From CAZPBC01 sp964584775 (GTDB lineage: Bacteria; Chlamydiota; Chlamydiia; Chlamydiales; SLFE01): 64,000 bases of DNA. The stretch's first letter is position 1. Every line of letters starts with the position of its first letter. The stretch is taken from the NCBI GenBank assembly GCA_964584775.1, contig CAZPBC010000003.1, positions 1 through 64,000 on the forward strand. Direction: 5' to 3'. Below the pieces are notes generated by a model that did no database searches, was not told where the DNA came from, and saw only the letters and a list, made by a program, of their open reading frames with translations. Made by a program: the position numbers and the translations under genes. This document shows, one piece after another, positions 16,621-24,805 of this stretch.

Positions 16621-16752
16621 ATAGAGAGTTACTTGGGGGGAAAGCCCCTGTTCTTGGCACCCTTAGCCTCGATATCTTATGAAGTATCCAGGTTAGCCTA
16701 TTTTCCTTAGCACTCCAGAATTGGCAATACCCAGACCTTTTGGAGGTGTAAT

Positions 16753-18201
16753 ATGGCCTATCCATTGAATCAGAAGCTGAACCAGAAAGGCGTTCAGAAC
16801 CAGAAGCAGCAGCAGCTCATCATGCTTTTGCCAGAGATGCAGCGTGCGATGGATCTGCTGCAGGCGCCTGTCATGGAGCTGGGTGAGCAGATCGAACTGG
16901 AGCTCGAGCAAAACCCTGTTTTGGAGTACTTCGAAGAGGTCGCCGGGGAGATGGGAGTCAAGAAAGATGAGGGAGTCAAAGAGCTAGATCTTTCCGATCA
17001 GGATTATTCTGTCTTGAAAGATTTGGATGAGTCTTTTGAAGATTTCTTTAGCCAAGATCAAATCACTGAAAAAATCACGGAAGAAGACAAAAAGAAACGC
17101 TCTTTCAAAGAATCTTTGATCGTAGAGGAACGGACGCTCTACCAACATCTGATGGAGCAGGCGCAGGAAACCTTCGAGACAGAAAAAGAGAGACGAGTTG
17201 CGAGCCATCTAATAGGCAGCTTGGACTTGAGTGGGTTTTTCAAAGGAGATTTCAAAGAGGCGGCACTCCTGACAGATTCGACCCCTGATTTTGTTGAAAG
17301 AGTTTTAAAAGAAGTTCAAAAATTTGATCCTCCAGGAATTGCCGCAAGATCGCTCCAAGAGTCCCTGCTCACTCAACTGCGTTACCAGGATAAAGAAAAC
17401 ACCATCGGATACCGACTGATTCGCGATTACTTTGACGACTTTATCCACCACCGCCTTCCCCTGATCCAAAAAAAATCGAGGCTTTCTCACAAACAGATCC
17501 AAAAAGCGATCGATCAGGATATCACTCATCTGGATCTACATCCAGGAACCCTCTTCAATACAGAAGATGTAGGGCCTATGGTTCCTGATGCGAGCTTACT
17601 TGAAGAGGATGGGGTTTTAACCGTCACGATCAACGACGATTCCGTTCCTCCTTTACGGTTTAACCGCACTTACTTACAGCTTCTCCGTCAAGAGAGCTCG
17701 AGTGAGGAGACAAAGGAGTACATCACAAAGAAGTTGAACTCAGCCAAGCTGTTGATCAAAAACATCGAGCAGCGCCATCAGACGCTGACTCGTATCTTAG
17801 AAGCGATTGCAAAACATCAGCGTGCGTTCCTTGTCCGTCCTGAAGGGCAACTGAAGCCCATGACCATGACGGCATTAGCTGAAGAGCTCGGTCTTCATGA
17901 GTCAACGGTCGCCCGTGCAGTGAGTCGTAAAGTGGTCCACACGCCTCGTGGACTTCTCATGCTTCGCAGCTTCTTCACCACAGCCCTTACCACCCAAGAT
18001 GGGGGAGAAGTTTCGAACGCGACGATTAAGGAAGAGATCCTCAAGATCATTGACAAAGAGGATAAGAAAAAACCCTTCAGTGATGTTCAGCTTGCTGAAA
18101 TCCTCAAAAAAGAGGGGTATATTGTTGCACGTCGTACCGTTGCGAAGTACCGAGCCCTCCTTTCCATCGGATCTTCCACCCAACGACGAAAGTACAGTTA
18201 A
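16753..18201 (+). CDS. rpoN: RNA polymerase sigma-54 factor
   Basis: A 482-residue sigma-54. Region I is glutamine/leucine-rich (residues 14-55, QNQKQQQLIMLLPEMQRAMD), as needed for activator-dependent open-complex control. An acidic region II follows (residues 65-110), then the core-binding domain (LIGSLDLSGF, FDPPGIAARSLQESLL near residues 195-210), a helix-turn-helix (LAEELGLHESTVARAVSRK near 376) and the diagnostic RpoN box ARRTVAKYRA at residues 459-468. It directs transcription from -24/-12 promoters together with an AAA+ activator (the chlamydial CtcC type), not in this window. GGAGGT precedes the ATG by about six bases. Confidence 0.97.
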   Translation: MAYPLNQKLNQKGVQNQKQQQLIMLLPEMQRAMDLLQAPVMELGEQIELELEQNPVLEYFEEVAGEMGVKKDEGVKELDLSDQDYSVLKDLDESFEDFFSQDQITEKITEEDKKKRSFKESLIVEERTLYQHLMEQAQETFETEKERRVASHLIGSLDLSGFFKGDFKEAALLTDSTPDFVERVLKEVQKFDPPGIAARSLQESLLTQLRYQDKENTIGYRLIRDYFDDFIHHRLPLIQKKSRLSHKQIQKAIDQDITHLDLHPGTLFNTEDVGPMVPDASLLEEDGVLTVTINDDSVPPLRFNRTYLQLLRQESSSEETKEYITKKLNSAKLLIKNIEQRHQTLTRILEAIAKHQRAFLVRPEGQLKPMTMTALAEELGLHESTVARAVSRKVVHTPRGLLMLRSFFTTALTTQDGGEVSNATIKEEILKIIDKEDKKKPFSDVQLAEILKKEGYIVARRTVAKYRALLSIGSSTQRRKYS

Positions 18202-18230
18202 CCCTCTCCACTTCTCAGTTGTTTAGGAAG

Positions 18231-18695
18231 TCACTCGTCGACTTGCTCAATCTCCATCTCTGGGTTGGTAGCCCATCTCTTCACGACGTCTACGAGAGGG
18301 TGTGGAATACCGCTTGGTGAGAGAAAGGTGACTCTGTTACATGAGAGCGTTACACTTGGGGGTGCGCGATGGAGCAACACCTTTCCTATGTAGACTTCGT
18401 CGGCTCCAATGGACAGCTGGCTTGAGGCAAAGAATTGAAAGGGATCTGATCCGTCGCCAACACCCAGTTTTAAAGTTTCAACTGCAAGTAGATTAACGGT
18501 CGGTGCAGCCACACAGACTCCACCTCTGAGATCAATGGTTCTTCCGGTGATCCAAGTGATCTCTCTGGCCCCGAGAAAGACGCCCGATTTAGCGGTATAC
18601 TCTTCTAAAGCATGTCGGATATTTCGTGCAGGGAGGCTTGTAGCAGAGTAACTCTCCTGGAGGACTCGAATTTGATCTAGGGGACTAGGGAGCAT
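18231..18695 (-). CDS. Hypothetical protein
   Basis: A 154-residue protein, convergent with rpoN (29 bp between stops). No family recognised. The middle (residues 35-130) has alternating beta-type hydrophobics with regular spacing (FLGAREITWITGRTIDLRG, CVAAPTVNLLAVETLKLG, LSIGADEVYIGKVLL, SVTLSCNRVTFLS), suggestive of a small right-handed beta-helix or a sandwich of four to five rungs. No signal peptide or membrane segment. It lies 31 bp downstream of the HExxH membrane protein gene on the same strand and could be its last operon member. Confidence 0.5.
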   Translation of the reverse strand: MLPSPLDQIRVLQESYSATSLPARNIRHALEEYTAKSGVFLGAREITWITGRTIDLRGGVCVAAPTVNLLAVETLKLGVGDGSDPFQFFASSQLSIGADEVYIGKVLLHRAPPSVTLSCNRVTFLSPSGIPHPLVDVVKRWATNPEMEIEQVDE

Positions 18696-18726
18696 GATTC
18701 TCCTTTGGCAAAGTTTTAAGAAGTGT

Positions 18727-19617
18727 CTAGCTCTGTCTAATGTAAGCGTAGAGCTGTCTCCAACGGGGGGATGTCTCTTTTTGTTTTTCTGCGAAGTGTA
18801 GGATGTCTTCTGGTGTTTGCTTGGAGAGATGGATGATCTCGTTGTCGGTAAGTCGGAAGAGGATCGCCTGAGCTATTTGGGAGTTAAAGAGCTGGGTGAG
18901 TTTTTCTTTGAGAGAGTGGAAGAGGCGCCGTTTATTGTAGAGGCGGAAGAGAGCGTAGGTGAGGAGGAGGGCGGGAAAGATTTTTAGCCATTGGAAGGAC
19001 TGGAAGATTTCCAGCTGTCCTGAGGCGAGGAGAGCGAAGTCAATGAAGAAGAGAGTGAGCAAAAGGAGGACAAACAGCACTGCTTCGATCCGTTTTTGGA
19101 TCAGGGGTCCGAGCCATCGTTGCCAAGAGCGTCCTTGACACTGATAAGCGATGATTTCCTCGAAGAGGGGTTCGTTAAAGGTCATCCGGCAGGTATGGGC
19201 GAGCTCATGGGCGATCAACTCTTCGCGTTTGTAGAGTCCGAGGAGGCTTTTTTTCTTTCGAAATTCTTTGCGTAGCTGAAGGAGGGAGGCCCATGGAGTT
19301 GTCTCCTCTTTTTGAAAGATCCACGCGCATCCACCGTGCCAGGGGAGGAGCTTGTAGTTGCTGAAGAAGAGGGGGACCCAGTCAGGTTTGACGTCGAAGA
19401 GCGGTTCTGTGAGAGAGAAGGACTCTTCTAAGAAGGCTTCTTGATCCTCTTCTTCAGAGCGTAGGGGGGCGAGTTCGTTGCCGAACTCGTCAAAGAGGTG
19501 GTTTTTTAGGTTTTTGCAATAGTCGACACGCTTTAGAAAGCTCTCTTCGTCCTCATCAGGACCTGCGATAAAACCCTCTTTACTCAGTTGGATCAGCTGT
19601 GTGTCGTCGAGCGTCAT
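18727..19617 (-). CDS. Membrane protein with HExxH zinc-peptidase motif
   Basis: A 296-residue protein. Residues 1-130 are acidic and soluble. HELAHTCRMTFNEPLFEE at 137-154 has the HExxH signature (H137, E138, H141), with E149, E153 or E154 available as third zinc ligand. Two adjacent membrane segments follow (about 179-198 and 209-226), then a basic loop YNKRR and a soluble C-terminal helix. It is therefore probably a membrane-anchored metallopeptidase, but the family is not identified and activity is inference. Its ATG lies 38 bp inside the 3' end of the DUF2156 gene, giving tight coupling. Confidence 0.65.
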   Translation of the reverse strand: MTLDDTQLIQLSKEGFIAGPDEDEESFLKRVDYCKNLKNHLFDEFGNELAPLRSEEEDQEAFLEESFSLTEPLFDVKPDWVPLFFSNYKLLPWHGGCAWIFQKEETTPWASLLQLRKEFRKKKSLLGLYKREELIAHELAHTCRMTFNEPLFEEIIAYQCQGRSWQRWLGPLIQKRIEAVLFVLLLLTLFFIDFALLASGQLEIFQSFQWLKIFPALLLTYALFRLYNKRRLFHSLKEKLTQLFNSQIAQAILFRLTDNEIIHLSKQTPEDILHFAEKQKETSPRWRQLYAYIRQS

Positions 19618-20401
19618 ACTTGAGAATCATCTGGTCGGGACGGAGTCGTTCTTTCATCGTCCTGAGCCCTTTCAGTCCTAAGTCCTGTTCAATATTGAAG
19701 TAAGTAAACTCCCTTCCTGCATTTTTTGCAAAGGAGTGGTACATCATTGGTGTCATCCCATGAAAATCATGATTCGATTTTTCGACGTGCCCGACGAGGG
19801 TGGTGGGGTTCAGCTTCTCTCCAATTAACATCGCAGCGATCTGATTCTCGACGCGGAGGAGTCCTCCGATGAGGGGGAGGCGTGTGTAGTGTTCAAGTAA
19901 AAGGAAGAGAGCCTCTTTCTCTTCAGGAGTGCGGATGACGAGGGTGTCGATCCAGTCGCGGATTTCTGGGATTTCTTTTTCAGTGATCTCGAAGTAAGCG
20001 GGTTGGTAGCGCTGCTCGCAGCTGCGGATCTGTTGCCTGAGGCGGTGGAAGGGATGCCCATCCAGCTCGACCAACTCTTCCATTTTCAGTAGGTAGTCTG
20101 CTTGGTCGCGGTTGAGCTGAGACTCCCACTTTTGGAGGTCAGCGGAAGCGAGTAGAATCCGTTCTTGTGTCTTGGAGGGGTGAGGAAAACGTTTCTCAGG
20201 ACCGATCGGTTCACCAAAGGGGATCCACTCGTCTTCCTCTTTTTTATAGAAGAAAAGGGTGTCGCGCGCGATCTGAAAGTAGATCTTGCGGCTCTTTGAC
20301 CAGATGAAAAGGTTGGTGAAGGTCATCTCTGAGAGCTGAGGAGGGTGTGCTTCAAAGAAGGGCTTCAGTTCCTCTTGGTGTTTAAATGAGAGGGGCGTCA
20401 T
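19580..20401 (-). CDS. DUF2156 protein, lysyltransferase (MprF C-terminal)-like fold
   Basis: A 273-residue protein of the DUF2156 family: TFTNLFIWSKSRKIYFQI near residue 27, DYLLKMEELVELDGHPFHRLRQQI near 102, FEITEKEIPEIRDW near 138, GGLLRVENQIAAMLIGEKLNP near 182, and FTYFNIEQDLGLKGLRTMKERLRP near 237. The family shares the double GNAT fold of the aminoacyl-tRNA-dependent domain of phosphatidylglycerol lysyltransferase, but members like this one have no membrane flippase part and unknown acceptors. The start overlaps the NRPS-like gene stop by four bases (ATGA on the minus strand). Context suggests acyl or aminoacyl transfer linked to the neighbouring adenylation/carrier protein, which is inference. 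Confidence 0.8.
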   Translation of the reverse strand: MTPLSFKHQEELKPFFEAHPPQLSEMTFTNLFIWSKSRKIYFQIARDTLFFYKKEEDEWIPFGEPIGPEKRFPHPSKTQERILLASADLQKWESQLNRDQADYLLKMEELVELDGHPFHRLRQQIRSCEQRYQPAYFEITEKEIPEIRDWIDTLVIRTPEEKEALFLLLEHYTRLPLIGGLLRVENQIAAMLIGEKLNPTTLVGHVEKSNHDFHGMTPMMYHSFAKNAGREFTYFNIEQDLGLKGLRTMKERLRPDQMILKYDARRHTADPTE

Positions 20402-22938
20402 GAGAGCAGGCGGGCGATGCTCTGAGCCAGAAAGGTGAGCGAGGAGGACTCAAAGAGTTTTTCATGTCTTGTGGGGAGCAGCTTGATCGAGAGGCGAGGA
20501 ACAAAGGCCTTCCATCCTTCTGCAATCTCTTTTCGTTCGTTCTCGAGCTCTTCCGCTTCAAAGAGGACCACGTCGATATCGAGGGGAGAGGGGTGGTAGC
20601 TCTTTTTGGGAGTTTTCATTTCGCGGGAAAAGCGTTGAGTGACCTTCTCTTGGAGCTTTTCATCAGCAGAGGAGAGGCCGATGGTGCGTAGGAGGCGCTC
20701 CTCAAAGCGCTGGTAGCGCATGAGGAAGGGTTCATCGCTTCTTTTGTAGATCTTTTTGAAGAAGGTTTTCAAACTATAGAAGGGACGGAGAAGGAGGAAT
20801 GTCTTTTTCGGTGATGGAGCGTCGACGAGGGCTAAAGTGCGGATGTGGATGCCCCGTTTTTTGAGGAGGCGCGCCACTTCAAAGGCGAGGATTCCCCCAA
20901 AGCCATAGCCGAGGAGGGCGACCTCTTCAGTGCGGAGGGTTCTTGAAAGTTCTTTGTCGACCTCTTCAGCACGTTTTATCACGTCAGGATGGCGCTCGAT
21001 CGTTTCCATTTTCACACCGTATAGAGCGTGCTTATCACTAAAGTGTTTGCCGAGCTCAAAGAAGGGGTAGAGCTCGCCGTCGATCCCGCCGAAGCAGATG
21101 AGCGGCATGCCGTCGCCGCCTTCACGGATGTCTGCAAGAAGGCTTTCATCTTGCGGCTCTTTGAGGTATTCAGCGAGTTCAGCGACGGTGGGGTGTTCAT
21201 AAAGGGTGGTGATGTTGATCTTCCGGTGGAGTCTTTTATCGATGCCACTGACAATCTTAGCGAGGCTGACAACACTGTAGGGGAACTCAAAGAGGTTCTT
21301 CTTTGTGCTGATGGGGTAGATGCCGAGATGTTCTTGGCAGATGAGGGTGAGCTCTCTTTCGGTCGCGTTTTTAGGAGGGAAGTAGATCTCCTCTTCACAC
21401 TCTTCCTTAGGTGGGTTCGGAAGCTGGTCGTAGAGGACCTTCATGTGGTGGTTGAGGGGGAGCTGTGAAAGTTCAATCAGGAAAGAGGGAACGGCGTGTT
21501 TGGGTAGATTTGATTTGAGGAGTTTGACAAGTGCTTGCTTCGTGACGAGGAGGTCTTTTTTCACGACGTAGTAGGCAGCGAGCATTCCAGGGGAGACTTC
21601 CTTCACTGCAGCTTGCAGGACGCTTGGGTGGTTCACGAGAAGGGTTTCGATCTGATCGAGCTGGAGGCACTCGTCACCGATCGTGACTTGCTTATCTTTA
21701 CGGCCGATGAATTGGTATTCACCGTTCTCCAGTTTTTTGACCGTGTCGTCGGTGAGGAAGTAACGCTCGGGGCGCTTCCCGAGCTTCGAGTAGATGATGA
21801 AGTTCTTCTTCTTCTCTTCGTCGGCTCCGAGGTAGCCTTCTGCTAGGGCTGGACTCGAGAGGGCGAGCATCCCCTCTTCTCCCTCTTCCACCTCTTGGAG
21901 AGATTCGCTAAGAAGGAGGACTTTGACAAAAGGAAGAGGTTGTCCGATCGGAGGAGGCACCGAAGAACTCTCTGACACGCGGTGATAGAGCGAGAGGACG
22001 CCGTTCTCGGCAGGGCCGTAGCAGTTCACCACCTCAAAAGGAAGGTCGGCGCGGACCCGTTTTTTGAGCGTTTCTCCTCCGGTGAAGAGGGTGCGTAGCT
22101 GACAGGTGCCGAGGGAGGGATCTTCCCAGTTCTCATCGATCATGAGCTCACAGCTGGAGGTCGGAAGGTGGATCAAGGTGATCTTTTCACTGATGATCCA
22201 TTTCTTGAGCTCTTCAGGATTTTGGAGCACTTGACGGGTGGGAATTTTGATCTGCACGCCACTTAAAAGGTAAACAAGGATCTCAGCGATCGACATATCT
22301 TGGCTCGGCTTCGAAGTGATCGCGGCGATATCTTCGCTAGAAAGGTCAAACGTCTCTTTATACCAAGGGATGAGAGCTGAGATCGACTGGTGGGTGAGCT
22401 CGACGGCTAACTTTCCAGAGGAGGTGAAGGTGCAGTAGAGAGGGGTTTTTGGTGAAGGAGGTGTGTGTGTCATCTCTTCAGGGGCGGAGCTGCTGGCAAT
22501 GATATCGCGGATGGAGAAGCTCTTCATCTCTTCGTTGAGGATGGAGGGGGCGACACTAGAACTCGTGAGGAGGATTTCTGGAGTCGTGAGCTCCACCATC
22601 TCCATCAATTTTGCCTTGGGTAGAAGCGGGTCAAGGGGGACATAGGTGGCGGAGATCTTAGAGAGAGCAAGGAGGGCGACGACTTGCTCGTACGAACGGT
22701 CAGCGAAGAGGGCGACACGCGACCCAGCAGCGGCACCTTCTTTGGTTAAAAAGTGGGCGAGGCGGAGTACGTCGGCATGGAGATTCGCAAGGGTGATCGG
22801 ACCAAGGGGGGTATGGATAGCGGGGGCATCTGGATGGACCGCGACGAGCGCTTCGAAGAGCTCATCGATAGTTTGCGGTTTAGTGGAGGGCTTATTAGCC
22901 CCTGAGCCGGTCTTTGTTTCAACGAGGGTTGTCATCAC
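20398..22938 (-). CDS. NRPS-like adenylation-carrier-thioesterase protein with lost active-site residues
   Basis: An 846-residue protein with three domains in the order of a single NRPS termination module: AMP-binding/adenylation (about residues 20-505), carrier (about 515-595) and alpha/beta-hydrolase thioesterase (about 605-846). Adenylation motifs TYVPLDP, NCYGPAENG and FIGRKDKQV are present, but the phosphate loop (normally TSGSTGxPKG) is shortened to TSSGKLAVEL. In the carrier, NLFEFPYSVVSLAKIV aligns without gaps to NFFELGGHSLLAIRLV and the phosphopantetheine serine position is valine. In the thioesterase, the nucleophile elbow GxSxG is GYGFGG, so the serine is glycine, while LALVD and the late PTRHEKL histidine remain. 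It is probably a scaffold or regulator rather than a synthetase. First gene of the minus-strand operon; a foldback repeat lies just upstream. Confidence 0.85.
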   Translation of the reverse strand: MMTTLVETKTGSGANKPSTKPQTIDELFEALVAVHPDAPAIHTPLGPITLANLHADVLRLAHFLTKEGAAAGSRVALFADRSYEQVVALLALSKISATYVPLDPLLPKAKLMEMVELTTPEILLTSSSVAPSILNEEMKSFSIRDIIASSSAPEEMTHTPPSPKTPLYCTFTSSGKLAVELTHQSISALIPWYKETFDLSSEDIAAITSKPSQDMSIAEILVYLLSGVQIKIPTRQVLQNPEELKKWIISEKITLIHLPTSSCELMIDENWEDPSLGTCQLRTLFTGGETLKKRVRADLPFEVVNCYGPAENGVLSLYHRVSESSSVPPPIGQPLPFVKVLLLSESLQEVEEGEEGMLALSSPALAEGYLGADEEKKKNFIIYSKLGKRPERYFLTDDTVKKLENGEYQFIGRKDKQVTIGDECLQLDQIETLLVNHPSVLQAAVKEVSPGMLAAYYVVKKDLLVTKQALVKLLKSNLPKHAVPSFLIELSQLPLNHHMKVLYDQLPNPPKEECEEEIYFPPKNATERELTLICQEHLGIYPISTKKNLFEFPYSVVSLAKIVSGIDKRLHRKINITTLYEHPTVAELAEYLKEPQDESLLADIREGGDGMPLICFGGIDGELYPFFELGKHFSDKHALYGVKMETIERHPDVIKRAEEVDKELSRTLRTEEVALLGYGFGGILAFEVARLLKKRGIHIRTLALVDAPSPKKTFLLLRPFYSLKTFFKKIYKRSDEPFLMRYQRFEERLLRTIGLSSADEKLQEKVTQRFSREMKTPKKSYHPSPLDIDVVLFEAEELENERKEIAEGWKAFVPRLSIKLLPTRHEKLFESSSLTFLAQSIARLLS

Positions 22939-22954
22939 AAGCCTCTTTCTTTGT

Positions 22955-23117
22955 CTGGATATTTCATGAATAGTCGCAAAACTGTCACAAAATCCTTTGC
23001 GCCACCTTCGACAAATTTCCCTTTTGGAAAGGGTGTTAGACCCTTCCCTTCAAGGGTGATTCGTCGAATTTGTCGATCATTTTGTTTCATTTTCACAACT
23101 CTTCATGAAACATCCAG
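22955..23117. repeat. Foldback (MITE-like) repeat, copy 1
   Basis: A 163-bp element bounded by near-perfect 16-bp inverted ends (CTGGATATTTCATGAA / TTCATGAAACATCCAG). Further complementary blocks nest inside: ACAAAAT/ATTTTGT, TCGACAAATT/AATTTGTCGA and a central GGAAAGGGT-ACCCTTCC hairpin, so the whole element can fold on itself. It has no coding capacity. A second copy lies at 34971-35134. It sits 16 bp upstream of the NRPS-like gene and may contain its promoter. Confidence 0.82.
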
Positions 23118-23197
23118 GACAGCTATAAAAATTCCAGGAACGTTATTATGTATTAAGCTATAGTCTGATCCATATCATCTCTAGAGTAATATATACA

Positions 23198-24745
23198 ATG
23201 AATAGAAACGAAACCCTCTTCCGCACCCTCCTAGCTCTCCTCATCCTCAAGTTTCTGATCGTTCTTTTCTTTTTGATTACCAGTGGGATAGGCCTTTCTC
23301 CCGACGAAGCACAGTACTGGGCTTGGAGTCAGGATCTCAGCTTCGGCTACTACAGCAAACCTCCTGGCATCGCCTGGGTGATTGCCTTTTTCACCGCGCT
23401 TTTTGGAAACCAGATGGTGGCTGTCCGTCTCGGCGCGAGTTTGATTTCCGCACTCCTTGCCTTAGTCACCTACTTTTACAGTAGAAAGCTCTCTCTCTCA
23501 GAGGCTTCTGCTTTTTTTGCAGCGGCCCTGGTTGCCTTTTCTCCTCTCGGTTGGTTGGCTTCAGTCTATATGACCACCGACGGTCCGATGACGCTCTTTT
23601 GGAGTGCGGCGACTTTTTCGCTGCTGGTCTCTCTCCATCGAGAGGAGGAGATCCGCCCCCTTCAGCTCGGGCTCTTTGTGGGGCTCGGTGCTCTATTCAA
23701 ATGGACCTGCTTCCTCTTCTGGCCGGTGGCGGGGATTTACCTGCTCCTCCGGCGCAAACTTTCTTGGCTGCCTTTTCTTAAAGCGGGGGGGATCTCTCTC
23801 TTCGCTCTCCTTTTTCCATTGATATGGAATGTAGAGAACGACTTTGTGACATTCCGCCATGTGTTAGGACAGGTTCTCGGCAGCCCGGGTGCGATCCAAG
23901 GGGCTCCACGTGCTCCAGCCAACCCCCTTGACTTTTTTGCTGCGCAGATGGCTCTTGCTTCTCCTTTGATCTTTGTCTTTTTTCTTGCGGGGGTCTGTTG
24001 GGGTGCGGTCCGCTGGCCTAAGCTAGCAGAACGAGAAAAGGGTCTCCTCTTTTTTTCTGGGGGGGTGCTTCTCTTTTACCAAATCTTCAGCTGTTTTCAA
24101 AAGATCCAAGGAAACTGGGCCGTCTTTGTTTTCCCGACTCTCTTTGTTTTTGTCGCACTCTTCACCTTTGATCTTTTCCACCGCCTCCGTAAGTGGGCGG
24201 TCTTTGGACTCTGTTTAGGTTTGGTAGAAGTCTTTCTGCTCTTTTCGATTCCCTACATCCAATCCAGCGGATGGAAAGAGATCCGCATTCCTTTCCGTTG
24301 GAACCGATTCCGCGAAACGATGGGAGTGGCAGAGCTCGGACCGCTTCTTGAAAAGGCAGGCTTTGATCCAGAAAAACAGTTCCTTCTTTCCGACACCTAT
24401 CAGATGAGTTCGCTTCTCAGTTTTTATAATCCCTCTCAAGTGCGCGCCCTATTTATCAACTTGTATGGCCGCCGTCAAAACCAATTCGATTTTTGGCCCG
24501 GTCTGAAAGAGGAGCCAAAAAAAGAGGGACTCTTCCTGACCCTCGAAGAACTCCCTAAAACAGGGAGTCAAATGAAAGCCCTACAAGCAGACCTGACACT
24601 CAAACTCTCCCTCTATTTCGACGAGGTAGAGTGGGTGGAGCTCGTTCCCTTATACGAAAGTCAAGGGGAGCCTGCCCGCGCCGCCACGCTCTTCAAGGTG
24701 AGCGGCTTTAAAGGAAAACTTCCTGCAACCACGCATCAATACTAA
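23198..24745 (+). CDS. GT-C family (ArnT/PMT-like) glycosyltransferase
   Basis: A 515-residue polytopic membrane protein of the PMT_2/ArnT type. The first membrane helix is followed by GIGLSPDEAQYWAWSQDL (residues 30-47), whose DEAxYW acid pair is the catalytic metal-binding site of GT-C enzymes, then FGYYSKPPGIAWV, the loop that binds the polyprenyl-phosphate sugar donor. About ten further helices and MTTDGPMTLFWSAA near residue 127 follow. It uses lipid-linked sugars and acts at the outer face of the inner membrane, perhaps on lipopolysaccharide or proteins. TAATAT at 23187-23192 lies only five bases before the ATG, so the leader may be very short. Its 3' tail has been copied to 28061 (see tandem duplication). 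Confidence 0.87.
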   Translation: MNRNETLFRTLLALLILKFLIVLFFLITSGIGLSPDEAQYWAWSQDLSFGYYSKPPGIAWVIAFFTALFGNQMVAVRLGASLISALLALVTYFYSRKLSLSEASAFFAAALVAFSPLGWLASVYMTTDGPMTLFWSAATFSLLVSLHREEEIRPLQLGLFVGLGALFKWTCFLFWPVAGIYLLLRRKLSWLPFLKAGGISLFALLFPLIWNVENDFVTFRHVLGQVLGSPGAIQGAPRAPANPLDFFAAQMALASPLIFVFFLAGVCWGAVRWPKLAEREKGLLFFSGGVLLFYQIFSCFQKIQGNWAVFVFPTLFVFVALFTFDLFHRLRKWAVFGLCLGLVEVFLLFSIPYIQSSGWKEIRIPFRWNRFRETMGVAELGPLLEKAGFDPEKQFLLSDTYQMSSLLSFYNPSQVRALFINLYGRRQNQFDFWPGLKEEPKKEGLFLTLEELPKTGSQMKALQADLTLKLSLYFDEVEWVELVPLYESQGEPARAATLFKVSGFKGKLPATTHQY

Positions 24746-24805
24746 ACATTTTATTCGCACTTTCGATAAGATCAAATCTTTGATACGTAAGAGGAGATCG
24801 AAGTT

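Noticed and set aside
16640..16675. Possible sigma-54 promoter (TTGGCAC...GCC) upstream of rpoN
   Set aside because: The GG and GC elements are separated by 8 bases rather than the required 10.
16679..16702. Third copy of the foldback repeat (TATGAAGTATCCAGGTTAGCC resembles its right end)
   Set aside because: Only about 20 bases match, and neither the central hairpin nor the left inverted end is present.
16620..16752. Small RNA (6S, SRP or tmRNA) in the rpoN leader
   Set aside because: No SRP apical loop, tmRNA ends or 6S-like long bubble structure could be recognised; it is reported only as an unexplained leader.
22951..23163. 70-residue open frame across foldback repeat copy 1
   Set aside because: It runs through the palindromic element, has no similarity to a protein, and is broken in copy 2.
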